A stretch of DNA of 64,000 bases from CAZUGO01 sp964619935 (GCA_964619935.1 CAZUGO010000085.1:1-64000), one strand, 5' to 3'. Counted from the first letter of the stretch, positions 45,637 through 55,591 are shown. Translations and numbers: made by a program. The notes: generated by a model from the sequence alone, not told the origin.

Positions 45637-47910
45637 ATGCACAAATTCAAACATCCGGGGTGCCGTCGCCGGTTCCACCGGTTGTGGCTGGCACTGGTCC
45701 GCGGGGCGTTGCTTGCCAATGCCGCGGCCGCCGGCGAACCGGCCGCCCCCGGGGACGCTGCACCCTGGGTGCCCCAGCGCCCCGAATTCGAGGCCGAGGC
45801 CGCCCGCCTGGAGGCGTCGGGTCCACCGCTTTATTTTACCGCCCGCTTGATCCCGGCGCTGCAGAAGCTGTTGGCGCGTCCTGACCTGTCGGACGCCAAG
45901 CGGATTAGTCATGGGGAGCGTCTGGCCTGGGTGTACCTGTCCGAAGGGCAGGTCGATCAGGCGGTGGCCTGCATCGAGGAGGTCTTCGCGGTCATCCGCG
46001 CTCGCGGGTTGCAGCCCACGGCGGCCGACTGGCGGGTGCGCGGGCTGGTCTATCTGCGACAGGCCGAGGTCGAGAACTGCATTGCCCGCCACAACGCATC
46101 CTGCTGCATTTTTCCTTTGGAAGGGGCCGGCGTGCACGCGCTCAAGGAACCGGCCCGCCGGGCACGTGACAGCTATCTGGCAGCACTGCAGCTCGAACCC
46201 GGCGACCTGCGGCTGCGCTGGTTGTTGAACCTGACCGCCATGGCCGCGGGCGATCCGGAGGGTGTCCCCGAAGCCCAGCGCATCGACCTGAGCATCTTCG
46301 ATTCGCAGGCCGACATCGGGCGATTTCCGGACATTGCGCCGGCGCTGGGCGTCGACACGGTGAATCGATGTGGCGGCGCGATCGTCGAGGACTTCGACGG
46401 CGACGGCTATCTGGACATCGTGACCTCGACCCTCGATCCGCTGGGTCCGATGACCTTCTACCACAACGCCGGGCAGGCCGGTTTTCAAGATCGTTCGGCG
46501 GGGGCCCGCCTGGACGACCAGTTGGGCGGCTTGAACTGTATTCCCGCCGACTACGACAACGATGGCGACCTGGACCTCCTGGTCCTGCGTGGGGCCTGGT
46601 GGTACGACGCCGGTCGGATCCGCAACTCGCTGCTGACCAACGCCGGCGACGGCACCTTCGTGGACAGCACCCGCCGGGCCGGATTGGCCGATCCGGCGGC
46701 ACCGACCCAGTCCGCGGCGTGGGCCGATTTCGACAACGATGGCGACCTGGACCTGTACGTAGGCAACGAGTCGCGGCGCGAGTTCCCCGAGGATTCCGCA
46801 AGTTACCCGGGGCAGTTGTTTCGCAATAATGGCGATGGCACCTTCAGTGATATTGCCGCGGCCGCCGGTGTCACCAACGACCGCTACTGCAAGGGCGTCA
46901 CCGCCGGCGATTACGACAACGATGGCGACATGGACCTGTATGTGTCCAACATCGGCCGGAATCGGCTGTACCGCAACAATGCAGACGGCACCTTCAGCGA
47001 TGTGGCCCCCGAGCTGGGGGTCACTTCGCCCGACGGTCGCAGCTTCGCAACCTGGTTTTTCGACTATGACAACGACGGCTGGCTGGATCTGTTCGTGGCC
47101 GCCTACGACGCCACGCTCAGCGATGTGGCGGCGGATTACCTCAAACAGCCGTACGCCGCCTCGCCACCGTGCCTGTATCGCAACAACGGCGACGGCAGCT
47201 TCCGCGATGTGGCCGCCGCGGTGGGGTTAAAGCACGCCTACCTGCCGATGGGGGCCAACTTCGGAGACCTCGACAATGACGGATTCCTGGACATCTACCT
47301 GACCACTGGCGAGCCGGACTACGGTGCCCTGATGCCGAATATCATGCTGCGCAACGACGCCGGCCGGCGCTTCCAGGACGTCACCCGGTCCGGCGGATTC
47401 GGGCACCTGCAGAAGGGCCATGGCGTGGCTTTCGCCGATCTGGACAACGACGGCGACCAGGACATCTATCATCAGCTTGGCGGCTTCTACCGCGGCGACG
47501 TTTATCACAATGCTTTGTTTCTCAACCCCGGGCACGGCGGGCGGTTTCTGGTGCTCCGGCTGGTCGGCAGCGCCAGCAACCGCATGGCGGTGGGCGCCCG
47601 TATTCGGGTCACCGTGCGCACCCCCGGCGGTGTTCGCGAGATTCATCGAGCGGTCGGGTCGGTCAGCAGCTTTGGCGGGTCACCGTTGCGTCAGGAGATC
47701 GGCCTCGGCGATGCCCGGGCCATCGACCGGCTCGAGATCACCTGGCCGCGGTCAGGGACGCGCCAGGTCTTTCCAGATGTGCCGCTCGACAGTCGCATTC
47801 GCATCGTCGAGCATCATCGGACGTACACGCCGTTGGACATTGCCGCCTACGACCTTGGCCAGGTGGCGGGCAAGCAGTCGGCTCCCGAAGCCCCGAAGGT
47901 CAGCCCATGA
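45637..47910 (+). CDS. Secreted protein with helical N-domain, FG-GAP repeats and ASPIC/UnbV domain
   Basis: The 757-residue product has a signal peptide (about 1-33, LANAAAAG). A TPR-like helical domain spans about 55-215, with a CCIFPLEGAG motif. FG-GAP repeats span about 225-620 (DFDGDGYLD, DYDNDGDLD, DFDNDGDLD, DYDNDGDMD, DYDNDGWLD, DLDNDGFLD, DLDNDGDQD), and the C-terminal ASPIC/UnbV domain about 640-730 (IRVTVRTPGGVREIHRAVGSVSSFGGSP ... ITWPRSGTRQVFPDV). The ATG at 45637 is preferred over an open frame to 45559 because the signal peptide begins there. It is coupled to the following VOC gene by a four-base overlap. Confidence 0.85.
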   Translation: MHKFKHPGCRRRFHRLWLALVRGALLANAAAAGEPAAPGDAAPWVPQRPEFEAEAARLEASGPPLYFTARLIPALQKLLARPDLSDAKRISHGERLAWVYLSEGQVDQAVACIEEVFAVIRARGLQPTAADWRVRGLVYLRQAEVENCIARHNASCCIFPLEGAGVHALKEPARRARDSYLAALQLEPGDLRLRWLLNLTAMAAGDPEGVPEAQRIDLSIFDSQADIGRFPDIAPALGVDTVNRCGGAIVEDFDGDGYLDIVTSTLDPLGPMTFYHNAGQAGFQDRSAGARLDDQLGGLNCIPADYDNDGDLDLLVLRGAWWYDAGRIRNSLLTNAGDGTFVDSTRRAGLADPAAPTQSAAWADFDNDGDLDLYVGNESRREFPEDSASYPGQLFRNNGDGTFSDIAAAAGVTNDRYCKGVTAGDYDNDGDMDLYVSNIGRNRLYRNNADGTFSDVAPELGVTSPDGRSFATWFFDYDNDGWLDLFVAAYDATLSDVAADYLKQPYAASPPCLYRNNGDGSFRDVAAAVGLKHAYLPMGANFGDLDNDGFLDIYLTTGEPDYGALMPNIMLRNDAGRRFQDVTRSGGFGHLQKGHGVAFADLDNDGDQDIYHQLGGFYRGDVYHNALFLNPGHGGRFLVLRLVGSASNRMAVGARIRVTVRTPGGVREIHRAVGSVSSFGGSPLRQEIGLGDARAIDRLEITWPRSGTRQVFPDVPLDSRIRIVEHHRTYTPLDIAAYDLGQVAGKQSAPEAPKVSP

Positions 47911-48296
47911 GACCGACATTGTTCCGCATCGTGTTGCAAGTCGCCGACATCGAGCAGGCCACAGGGTTCTACGCGGCGGTTCTGGGTGCTCCCGGCCGTC
48001 GGGTGTCCGGCGGACGGCACTACTTTGACTGCGGCGGCACCATCCTGGCGTGTCTTGACCCGCGGGCCGACGGTGATCAATTCGAGGCCGTCCCGGCACC
48101 GGACCACATCTACCTGGCGATCGACGACCTGGAGCACACCCGCGAAGCGGTCCAGACCGCGGGTGGCCGCCTGGCACCTGGATCAATGGGGTCCATCGCC
48201 CGGCGGCCCTGGGGCGAGCGGTCGTTCTACGCCGAAGATCCATTCGGCAACAAGCTGTGCTTCGTGGATCGCAATACCGTGTTCACCGGCAAATGA
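47907..48296 (+). CDS. VOC/glyoxalase-family protein
   Basis: The 129-residue single vicinal-oxygen-chelate domain has RIVLQVADIEQATGFYAAVLG at the N terminus and RSFYAEDPFGNKLCFVDRNTVF at the C terminus, the usual ends of the fold. Candidate metal ligands are partly present (a His in APDHIYLAI and a Glu in WGERSFYAED). The family covers glyoxalase-, dioxygenase- and bleomycin-resistance-like roles; no specific one can be assigned. It is the last gene of the operon, with an ATGA overlap. Confidence 0.82.
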   Translation: MRPTLFRIVLQVADIEQATGFYAAVLGAPGRRVSGGRHYFDCGGTILACLDPRADGDQFEAVPAPDHIYLAIDDLEHTREAVQTAGGRLAPGSMGSIARRPWGERSFYAEDPFGNKLCFVDRNTVFTGK

Positions 48297-48440
48297 GCCC
48301 ATCCCGGTGGATCGGCGGCATGATCCGGCCTGCAAGTTGAAGCGGCCGGAGTCAACCCGGTCGCAGTCGTCGCCGCAATGCCCAGGTTCCAGGTCAGCAT
48401 GCCACCCCATCCAACGTGGCCCGCGGGTATGGAACGTTGG

Positions 48441-50567
48441 TTACTCGCAGATGATTGACAGTGTGCCGTTGCCGGCGCTGGCGGCTCCGAAGCCGCCGAC
48501 GCGCACCTTGTAGCAGGTGCCTTGCACCGCACTGGTCGCCACGCGCGAGGTATCGCCGGCGCAGCCGGGGGAATCATCGGCACAGTTGGCCAGCACCATG
48601 GTGCCGCAATCACAGCCCTGGTAGAGCACCAGGTCGGTGTCGTAGTCCGCTTGCCCGCAGGTGGCAATGGTCAGTGCACCGGTGCAGTCGGCGATGTAAT
48701 CGAACCAGATGTCGTTGTAGGTCTGGCCGTCAAACTGGCAGGAGGCATGGGCCGATCCGTCGGTGGTGGCGCCCAGAGTGGTGTAGGCCGTGTCACCGGC
48801 GAGGATCGCGAGGCTGTCCGCACAGGCGTCATTGGGCGGCGGGTCGGCGCAGCGCTGCCGGCACACCGTCTGGGCCGCGGCGGCACAACCGGCGCCCCAT
48901 TCGCTGTCGCAGCACTCCGGGCTGGTGTCACAGACCGCCATACAGCAGGCCGCGTCGTCACAAGCGGGCGTACCGTTCGCCGAGCAGCAGTCACCGGCAG
49001 CCGGGTCGCCGCATAACGCGGTCAGGCAGTCTGCGCAATCGCTGCTGCCCGCCAGATAGATGCCCCCGGCACTGCCGCATTCGGCTGCGGTCAGGATCTC
49101 GCACCGCGCCCGCCGCCGGGCATTACAGCACACCGCCGGCGGGTCGCACTGCCCCCAGCTGCCCAGCACCAACGCCAGGTCGGAGGTGTTGACCACCCCA
49201 TCGTGGTTGACGTCGGGGATCGGGTTGGCCGTGCCCCAGCTCCCCAGCACCAACGCCAGGTCCAAGGCGTCCACCAGGCCGTCAGGTTCGATGTCACCGG
49301 TGCAATAGGGCAGCAGCCTGGGCGCCGGCAGGTCAGCGAGGGTCACGCTGTCGGGTGTTCCAGGCTTGAACAGACCCAGGGTCGCCGTCGCCGTGGTCGG
49401 TGGTGAATCGGCGTCAAAGCGGAAGCTGTACAGGGTGCCCCAGCGCAAGGCATTGCCGTTGGGATTCGTCGCGTGGGGCTCGATCACCGACCAGGTCAGG
49501 GCGCCTTTGGCCACGGTCGCGGGCCAGTCGGCGCCGTCCAAGTTGATGGCATTGGGCCCGTCGCCCGAATGATAGTCGACGTCATGGAAGCCGACGTTGC
49601 TGACCGTGACGTTCTCCGGCAAGGGCAGGCTGAAGCTGGCGATCGAGCGATCCGAATTCATGTTGTAGATGCCGTACTCGTACTGCCAGATGCCGTCACC
49701 GTCGCTGTCAGCCGCACGGGCGCCCAGCATCACCATTCCGTCGTTTGGAATGGTCATGGAAGTGAGCTGGACTTCGCGGTCCAGTTCAGGCCAGACGGTG
49801 ATGGCCACCTCCTGAAAAACGGCGTCCTCCAGGAAAGATAGATCGTAGTTCGGAGCCGGCCCGACCAGCACCTCGCGGAACGTCGCATTGTTGAAACGGT
49901 TTTCGGTGCCTTGCTCATCGGGCGTGATATACATGCCTTCGACGAAGTATCGGGCGCCGGCGTTCAGCGCCGGATCGAGGTCTTCGTTGTGCACTTGCAG
50001 GCGCTTGTAGGTAACGTCGCCGACGAACCCCTGGTCACCCTGCAGCGGCGGCCACGGAAACTGGCCGGTGGCGGCGTTGATCTGCCACTTCGGGCCCATC
50101 AGATTCTGGGTCCCGTTGCGATTGGCGGAGTACGGATCCTGGCACCCCGGGGTCAGGTAATCACCGCACGAAGGCAGAGTGATGCAGCCGGCGCTGCACG
50201 GGCTGTCGTTCTGAATGGCGCAGAAGGTGTGTTTGACCCAGCTTTGACCAATGTGCTCGAAACGGCCGTCCTTGAGCCGGAACAGGTTCTGGGAAATCAC
50301 CGGGTGGAACGGGGTGGCCTCGATCCAACTCAGATTGTCGTCACCGACGTTGACCGACAAGGTCCCGATCGAGTAACCGGTGATGTTGTCCAGGGCGCCC
50401 CAGCGCCGCAAACTCTGAATGTCGCAAATCGCCACGTCCGGGCCGATGTCGGCCAAGGTCGGAACGACCGCCGGCCCCAGGGCCACCATCGTGGCGGTGG
50501 CCAGTTGCCAGGCGCTAAGAACAAAGCCACGTCGGTTCAACAAAACCCTCTCCTCAATACGAGTCAA
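48441..50567 (-). CDS. Secreted dockerin-bearing protein with Cys-rich insert
   Basis: The 708-residue product has a leader with NRRGF (Tat-like) and a hydrophobic stretch ending TLADIGP. A large N-terminal domain (about 40-430) is shared with the protein at 55814-57178; common landmarks are FEHIGQSWV, GFHDVDYHSG, NALRWGTLY and LGLFKPG. Two dockerin-like repeats (GDIEPDGLVDALDLALVLGSWG and PDVNHDGVVNTSDLALVLGSWG) follow at about 432-480, then a Cys-rich segment (about 485-590). A beta-sandwich-like end (NDIWFDYIADCTGALTIATC) closes the protein. TTG at 50540, right after GAGGAGAGGG, is a credible alternative start. Confidence 0.8.
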   Translation of the reverse strand: MTRIEERVLLNRRGFVLSAWQLATATMVALGPAVVPTLADIGPDVAICDIQSLRRWGALDNITGYSIGTLSVNVGDDNLSWIEATPFHPVISQNLFRLKDGRFEHIGQSWVKHTFCAIQNDSPCSAGCITLPSCGDYLTPGCQDPYSANRNGTQNLMGPKWQINAATGQFPWPPLQGDQGFVGDVTYKRLQVHNEDLDPALNAGARYFVEGMYITPDEQGTENRFNNATFREVLVGPAPNYDLSFLEDAVFQEVAITVWPELDREVQLTSMTIPNDGMVMLGARAADSDGDGIWQYEYGIYNMNSDRSIASFSLPLPENVTVSNVGFHDVDYHSGDGPNAINLDGADWPATVAKGALTWSVIEPHATNPNGNALRWGTLYSFRFDADSPPTTATATLGLFKPGTPDSVTLADLPAPRLLPYCTGDIEPDGLVDALDLALVLGSWGTANPIPDVNHDGVVNTSDLALVLGSWGQCDPPAVCCNARRRARCEILTAAECGSAGGIYLAGSSDCADCLTALCGDPAAGDCCSANGTPACDDAACCMAVCDTSPECCDSEWGAGCAAAAQTVCRQRCADPPPNDACADSLAILAGDTAYTTLGATTDGSAHASCQFDGQTYNDIWFDYIADCTGALTIATCGQADYDTDLVLYQGCDCGTMVLANCADDSPGCAGDTSRVATSAVQGTCYKVRVGGFGAASAGNGTLSIICE

Positions 50568-51049
50568 TCAGCCGGGACGTGAGCCATCCTGACCGGCGGC
50601 CCAATTCAGCTTAGTCGCTGGTCCCTACCACAGGCAAGGTAGGAACGTGACTAGGGGCGACCGGCAACGTCCGCTAACGCCCCTGGCAGGGTGCGACATA
50701 TCAGTTCGACTGGAAAAGCACAAGCGACACTTCTGGGGCCGCTGATGCCAACGACCCAGCAGTCGGGTTCGGTGGCGCGCTGCGGACTACCCTACCCTGA
50801 TCAGTCATATCTCCTTTTCCGGGACGCGGTTGGCTCCGCCGGTGGCGGGCGCCAGGTAGGCACGATCCGCCGGCTATTGGGGGGGAAGGATGACGCCCAG
50901 AACGACCACGCCCAGCGCTGTTCTTGTCCTGGCGAGCACATCGGCGATTTGTTTGACGAGCCGGAGGATTGGGCCAACAAACCATCGAAGCCATCGCTGC
51001 GGATTGCGCGCAAGCAAGAGTCCTCGCGGTCGTATTCCCGGCGATCGGG
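50568..51049. other. Intergenic region without recognised gene
   Basis: Open frames cross this stretch on both strands but lack ribosome binding sites, known motifs or normal composition. I see nothing to call. It should hold the promoter of the minus-strand dockerin gene. Confidence 0.4.
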
Positions 51050-52867
51050 TTAGTGCTGCCGACGGGTTCTGCGGCGATCGTTTTCCGAAAGCACCCGCTT
51101 GCGCAGGCGAATGGCGTCGGGCGTGACCTCGACCAGCTCATCGTCCTCAATGAACTCCAACGCGATTTCCAGAGTGATTTGGCGCGGAGGCCGCAGGGTA
51201 ATGGTCTTATCGCTGCCGCTGGCCCGCATGTTGGTCAACTTCTTGCCCTTGCACACGTTGACGACGATGTCGTCATCCTTGCAATGTTCGCCGACGATCT
51301 GGCCGCAGTAGACCTGTTCGCCGTCCGCCACGAACATGGTGCCGCGGTCGGATAGCTGGTCGAGGGCGTAGGCGGTTACCTGCCCGGTTTCGTGGGCGAT
51401 CAAGGCACCGTTGGGCCGTCCGGGAATGGCCCCGCGGAAAAACTCGTACTCGTAGAAATTGTGGTGCACGATGGCCGTGCCGTTGGTGGCGGTCATCAGC
51501 CGATTGCGCAGCCCGATCAGCCCACGGGCCGGCACCGTGAACTCCAGGTGGGTCAGGTCGTTGCCGGGCGAGTTGTCCATCTTCATACAAATGCCGCGGC
51601 GGTTGCCCAACAGCTCCATCGCCGGGCCGACGTGGCCCGGCGGCACTTCGACCACGCAGTGCTCGATGGGCTCGGTCTTTTTGCCGTCCAGTTCCCGAAA
51701 AATAACCTTCGGTTTGCCAACGGCCATCTCGAAGCCCTCGCGGCGCATGGTCTCTACCAGCACGGCGAGATGCAGCAGGCCGCGGCCCGATACGTGAAAC
51801 TCCTCAGGAGTGGGCCCGGGCTGGACCCGCAAGGCCACGTTGTGCTGCACTTCCTTGTCCAGACGTTCACGGATTGCCCGGCTGGCCAGGAATCGACCGC
51901 TGCGGCCCACGAACGGCGAGTCGTTGACCCGGATGGTCATGTGCAGCGTGGGCTCGTCAATGGGGATCAGCGGCAGCGGTTCCGGGCGCTCCGGGTCGGC
52001 GATGGTGTTGCCGATGTCCACCGAATCCAGCCCGACGAAGGCGCCGATGTCACCGGCCGGAATGGAGTCTACCTTGGTGCGCTCCAGGCCGTTGAACGTG
52101 TACAACTCGCCGATTTTCTCGCTAACCTGGGTCCCGTCACGATGAATCACGGTGACCGTCTGGCCGGCGCGGGCCGTCCCGCGAAACACCCGGCCGATGC
52201 CGATGCGCCCGACGTAGTCGCTGTAATCGAGCGTGGTGATCAAGGCCTGCAGGGGACCTTGGTCATCGAATTGGGCCGCCGGGACATGGCTGATGATGGC
52301 TTCGAACAGGGCGGTCACGTCAGAAGTGATCACCGCCGGGTCGGTGGTGGCGTAGCCCTTGATGGCCGATGCATAAATGGTTCGAAAATCGAGGGTGTCG
52401 TCGTCGGCCCCCAGCTCGATGAACAGGTCGAAGACCTCATTGAGGACGTCGTCGGGCCGGGCGTCCTGGCGGTCGATCTTGTTGATGACCACCACCGGTT
52501 TGAGATGGTAATCGAACGCCTTGCGCAACACAAAACGGGTCTGCGGCATGGGACCCTCGAAGGCGTCAACCAGCAGCAGGCAGCCATCGGCCATCTTGAG
52601 CACCCGTTCGACCTCGCCGCCGAAGTCGGCGTGACCCGGGGTGTCGATGATGTTGATCTTGATGTTGCGGTACCACACCGCACAGTTCTTCGAAAAAATG
52701 GTGATGCCGCGCTCACGCTCCTGATCGTTGGAGTCCATGATGCGGTCGCCACTGACTTGGGTGGCCCGGAACTGGCCGCTCTGCCGTAGGAGTTGGTCTA
52801 CCAAGGTGGTCTTGCCGTGATCGACGTGTGCGATGATGGCGACGTTGCGGACGGAACTCGGGGTCAT
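51050..52867 (-). CDS. typA: Ribosome-associated GTPase TypA/BipA
   Basis: The 605-residue translational GTPase is of the usual length. It has G1 AHVDHGKTTLVDQLL, switch I RERGITIFSKNCAV, G3 DTPGHADFGGEVERVL, G4 NKIDRQDARP, then domains II and III (EFHVSGRGLLHLAVLVE) and the BipA C-terminal domain (GSDKTITLRPPRQITLEIALEFIEDDELVEVTP). It acts at the ribosome in stress and subunit assembly. The ATG at 52867 is preferred over a TTG at 52891. A TATGAT near 52922 on the minus strand is a plausible -10. Confidence 0.95.
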   Translation of the reverse strand: MTPSSVRNVAIIAHVDHGKTTLVDQLLRQSGQFRATQVSGDRIMDSNDQERERGITIFSKNCAVWYRNIKINIIDTPGHADFGGEVERVLKMADGCLLLVDAFEGPMPQTRFVLRKAFDYHLKPVVVINKIDRQDARPDDVLNEVFDLFIELGADDDTLDFRTIYASAIKGYATTDPAVITSDVTALFEAIISHVPAAQFDDQGPLQALITTLDYSDYVGRIGIGRVFRGTARAGQTVTVIHRDGTQVSEKIGELYTFNGLERTKVDSIPAGDIGAFVGLDSVDIGNTIADPERPEPLPLIPIDEPTLHMTIRVNDSPFVGRSGRFLASRAIRERLDKEVQHNVALRVQPGPTPEEFHVSGRGLLHLAVLVETMRREGFEMAVGKPKVIFRELDGKKTEPIEHCVVEVPPGHVGPAMELLGNRRGICMKMDNSPGNDLTHLEFTVPARGLIGLRNRLMTATNGTAIVHHNFYEYEFFRGAIPGRPNGALIAHETGQVTAYALDQLSDRGTMFVADGEQVYCGQIVGEHCKDDDIVVNVCKGKKLTNMRASGSDKTITLRPPRQITLEIALEFIEDDELVEVTPDAIRLRKRVLSENDRRRTRRQH

Positions 52868-53072
52868 GGTGTTTGGGGTTCCTGCGCTCAAAGTTAGGAA
52901 AATAACACATCAACACTATCATAGCCGCCATCCGGCCCCGGCAGAAAGGGGGCCGGCGCTGGGATCCGCCTCGACTTGGGGGATCGCCGCCATTTCGTTA
53001 GACTGAAAGGCCGGGTCGCCCGGCAGGCGGGTCTGCCGGTACATCATTGGCACCATGAGGGGAGGAATCGGG

Positions 53073-53609
53073 ATGGTCGGCACACCTTGGGTTCGATGGA
53101 GTTTGATCGGGCTACTCGCACTGGGCAGTGCCTGTTCCGCGCCCGGCGCCGGCGGGATCGCCGCTGACGGGACCGCCGGAGACTCGATGGCCGGCAACGA
53201 CAACACGGCCGACGGCGACACCGGCGACTCGGGCAGCCCCGGCAGCGAGGCCCCCGACGCTGGCGACGGCACCGCGGGCGGCGGTGCCACCATGGATCGC
53301 TTCGTGGTCTTTGAGGATCCCGACTCCGACTTCATGACCCAGGACGTCCTCGATGTCGGCGGCGACATCGTCCGCTTCGATGCCGAAGCGAAGCAACTCT
53401 TTTGGGTCGCCGATGAGTTATCCTTCGGCGGCTTTGATGTGAACGGGAACCTCCTCTCCGGCGGGTTCTTCAGCGTGCGGTTCGGCAGCGAAGGTGGCCA
53501 GCGGATGGCCTACTTCATCGAAACCAACCGCGCCACCATCTGCGACATCTCGATTCAAGCGGGCCGTCTGCGCATTGTCGCCACCAATGTGACCGTCCCG
53601 CAGAGCTGA
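53073..53609 (+). CDS. Small lipoprotein of unknown function
   Basis: The 178-residue product has a lipobox (LLALGSACSAPG, Cys near residue 21). A Gly/Asp/Ala/Ser-rich linker follows to about residue 70, then a compact domain with FDVNGNLLSGGFFSVRFGSEGGQRMAYFIE. The ATG at 53073 follows GGGGAGGAA. Acidic linkers of this type are common to planctomycete lipoproteins. I recognise no family. Confidence 0.7.
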   Translation: MVGTPWVRWSLIGLLALGSACSAPGAGGIAADGTAGDSMAGNDNTADGDTGDSGSPGSEAPDAGDGTAGGGATMDRFVVFEDPDSDFMTQDVLDVGGDIVRFDAEAKQLFWVADELSFGGFDVNGNLLSGGFFSVRFGSEGGQRMAYFIETNRATICDISIQAGRLRIVATNVTVPQS

Positions 53610-53852
53610 CCAGGCACTGTGCCGCCGCCGCCCCCCTGGGACCCCGTGGTGCCGGCCTCCGCGGGACGTCGGTCGGCGTGGGGGCCGGTGTGGTTATCCG
53701 GACCTTGCAGGATTGGCGGTTTTGGGTCCGGCCCGCTATGGTATCGCCAGGTTATGGGTCTTTAAGCCTGGCGGGTGACCGGCAATCCGGCGACGCAGTG
53801 CGGCGCCACGACGTCGATCACCCCCCTTGGAACACGCGAAAGGGATACCACC

Positions 53853-55022
53853 ATGAGCAAACACGCACCCGCCATCAGTCTGCTTCTGGCGACCGCACTG
53901 CTGGTTGCGCCGGGTTGCAGCTTCTCAATTAACGGCGATTTCCTGGGGTTGGAAGACTACCAGCGCGACCTGCTGTTCGGGGTGGGCGCCCTGGCGCTCA
54001 ACCTGCTGCTGCCCGATGGCGGTGGTCCGCAGTTGGCCGGAGGGGCGGTGTGCTGGGATCTCAACGGCAACGGGGTCGGCGATCCGGATGAGGATGTCAA
54101 CGCAGACGGCCTGTTTGACCGGGTCGATTGCGTCGGTGCGACCGGCGAGACCGGTCCTGCCGGAGAACCGGGTGCCCCCGGCGACCCCGGTTCCGACGGG
54201 CAAGCGGGACCGTCCGGCCCTGCCGGACCCGCCGGCGCGGATGGCATCGATTGCTGGGACACCAATCGTGATGGCGTTGCCGATCCGAACGAGGACATCA
54301 ACAACGATGGCGTGATCGACATTGACGACTGTCGCGGTCCGGGCGGCGGGCAGACCGGCCCGGCCGGCCCGGCGGGCCCCGCCGGACCCAGCGGCCCGGC
54401 CGGTGCATCCGGGGCTAACCTGTGTAACACGTTCATCGATGACCTGTTCGGGGTCAATGTTGCGTTGACTGCGCTGGCTGTACAACAGGGCGGATCGGCT
54501 ACGGGGCCGATTCCGACCGAGATTGAAGAGCCCGCGCTGGGGGCCTGCGAGGTCGGTTCGGTCGACACCATTGCCTACAAGCTGGGTGTGTCGGAGCGGT
54601 GCACCCCGGGCAACCCATTGACCATGCGGCTGTACTTCTGGCGGGAAGGACTGTCCAAGGAAAACTGTTTCGTGTTGCGGTTGGATGCCTTCAAGGCCAG
54701 TCACGGCAGCAGCGTCAGCCACTACGGCTCGGCCCGCTACATCGAGGTGGCCGACCCCGCGCCGGGCGACGACGGCACCCTGATCGTCGTCGATCTGCCA
54801 CTGAACGTGCCCTTGGGCGACGGGCTGGGATTCCCGAACAATCTGCAGCGCGGCGATCTGTTGGCGTTCGAACTCAACACCCTGGACGATTTTCAGGACG
54901 GCCGGTGCTACACGATGCTCGGCGCCGAGTTTTTCGAGACTCCGGCCGGCGATCCGATCGCAGTCCAGAAGGCCGTGGTCCACACCGATACCGGCACCAT
55001 CGTGTGCCAGGCGGGCAAGTAA
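53853..55022 (+). CDS. Collagen-like lipoprotein
   Basis: The 389-residue product has a leader with VAPGCSF (lipobox Cys near residue 22). Two short collagen-like Gly-X-Y stretches follow (about 98-137 and 169-190; GPAGEPGAPGDPGSDGQAGP and GPAGPAGPAGPSGPAGASG). Each comes after an Asp/Asn-rich calcium-like segment (DLNGNGVGDPDEDVNADGLFD and DTNRDGVADPNEDINNDGVID), which resembles thrombospondin type 3 repeats. A globular C-terminal domain (about 195-389) holds seven or so Cys. The order is calcium segment, collagen, calcium segment, collagen. It could trimerise at the cell surface. Confidence 0.75.
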   Translation: MSKHAPAISLLLATALLVAPGCSFSINGDFLGLEDYQRDLLFGVGALALNLLLPDGGGPQLAGGAVCWDLNGNGVGDPDEDVNADGLFDRVDCVGATGETGPAGEPGAPGDPGSDGQAGPSGPAGPAGADGIDCWDTNRDGVADPNEDINNDGVIDIDDCRGPGGGQTGPAGPAGPAGPSGPAGASGANLCNTFIDDLFGVNVALTALAVQQGGSATGPIPTEIEEPALGACEVGSVDTIAYKLGVSERCTPGNPLTMRLYFWREGLSKENCFVLRLDAFKASHGSSVSHYGSARYIEVADPAPGDDGTLIVVDLPLNVPLGDGLGFPNNLQRGDLLAFELNTLDDFQDGRCYTMLGAEFFETPAGDPIAVQKAVVHTDTGTIVCQAGK

Positions 55023-55081
55023 CGTCGTCCCGCGGCCGGGTCCGGACGGCGCACGGCAGTCACATCAGGAGGTCGAAGCTC

Positions 55082-55591
55082 ATGGCAGAACACCACGACA
55101 CCTGCGCTCAGATGGGGGCGACCACCGCTGCCCACCGCGCTTTGGAGCCGTTCGTCGGCTCGTTTAAGGCCGAAGTCAAGATCTGGATGGGGCCCGGCGA
55201 CCCGCTGGTCTCCACCGGCGTCATGGTCAACACGCTGGATTTGGGCGGCCGCTTTCTGAAGCATGTGTACACCGGCGATCCGTCCGACGGTCCGTTTCCC
55301 GCGTTTGAAGGCCGCGGTTTCTGGGGCTACAACACCGTTGATCAACGTTATGAAGGCGTGTGGATCGACAACGCCAGCACCATCATGCAGACCGAGGTCG
55401 GCCAGGTCGACGAGTCCGGCAAGACCTGGACCATGCACGGCGAGATGACCAACCCCCAGGGCGGCGGTCGCATGATCAAGCGCTCGGTGATCACCCTGCA
55501 AGACCGCGATCATCACTCTATGGAGATGTACTTCAGCGGGCCCGACGGCCGGGAATTCAAGGGCATGGAGATCCGCTACCGCCGCGCCTAA
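55082..55591 (+). CDS. DUF1579-family protein
   Basis: The 169-residue product fits the DUF1579 pattern: LEPFVGSFKAEVKIWMGPGDP near residue 21, NTLDLGGRFLKHVYTGDP near 50, GFWGYNTVDQRYEGVWIDN near 78 and a C-terminal EFKGMEIRYRR. The fold is a beta-barrel of the lipocalin/heme-binding type as I recall. It has no signal peptide. AGGAGGTCGAAGCTC precedes the ATG. Function unknown. Confidence 0.8.
   Translation: MAEHHDTCAQMGATTAAHRALEPFVGSFKAEVKIWMGPGDPLVSTGVMVNTLDLGGRFLKHVYTGDPSDGPFPAFEGRGFWGYNTVDQRYEGVWIDNASTIMQTEVGQVDESGKTWTMHGEMTNPQGGGRMIKRSVITLQDRDHHSMEMYFSGPDGREFKGMEIRYRRA

Noticed and set aside
50691..51053. 120-codon open frame (+) before the typA stop
   Set aside because: No ribosome binding site, no recognisable protein pattern, and overlap with the end of typA.
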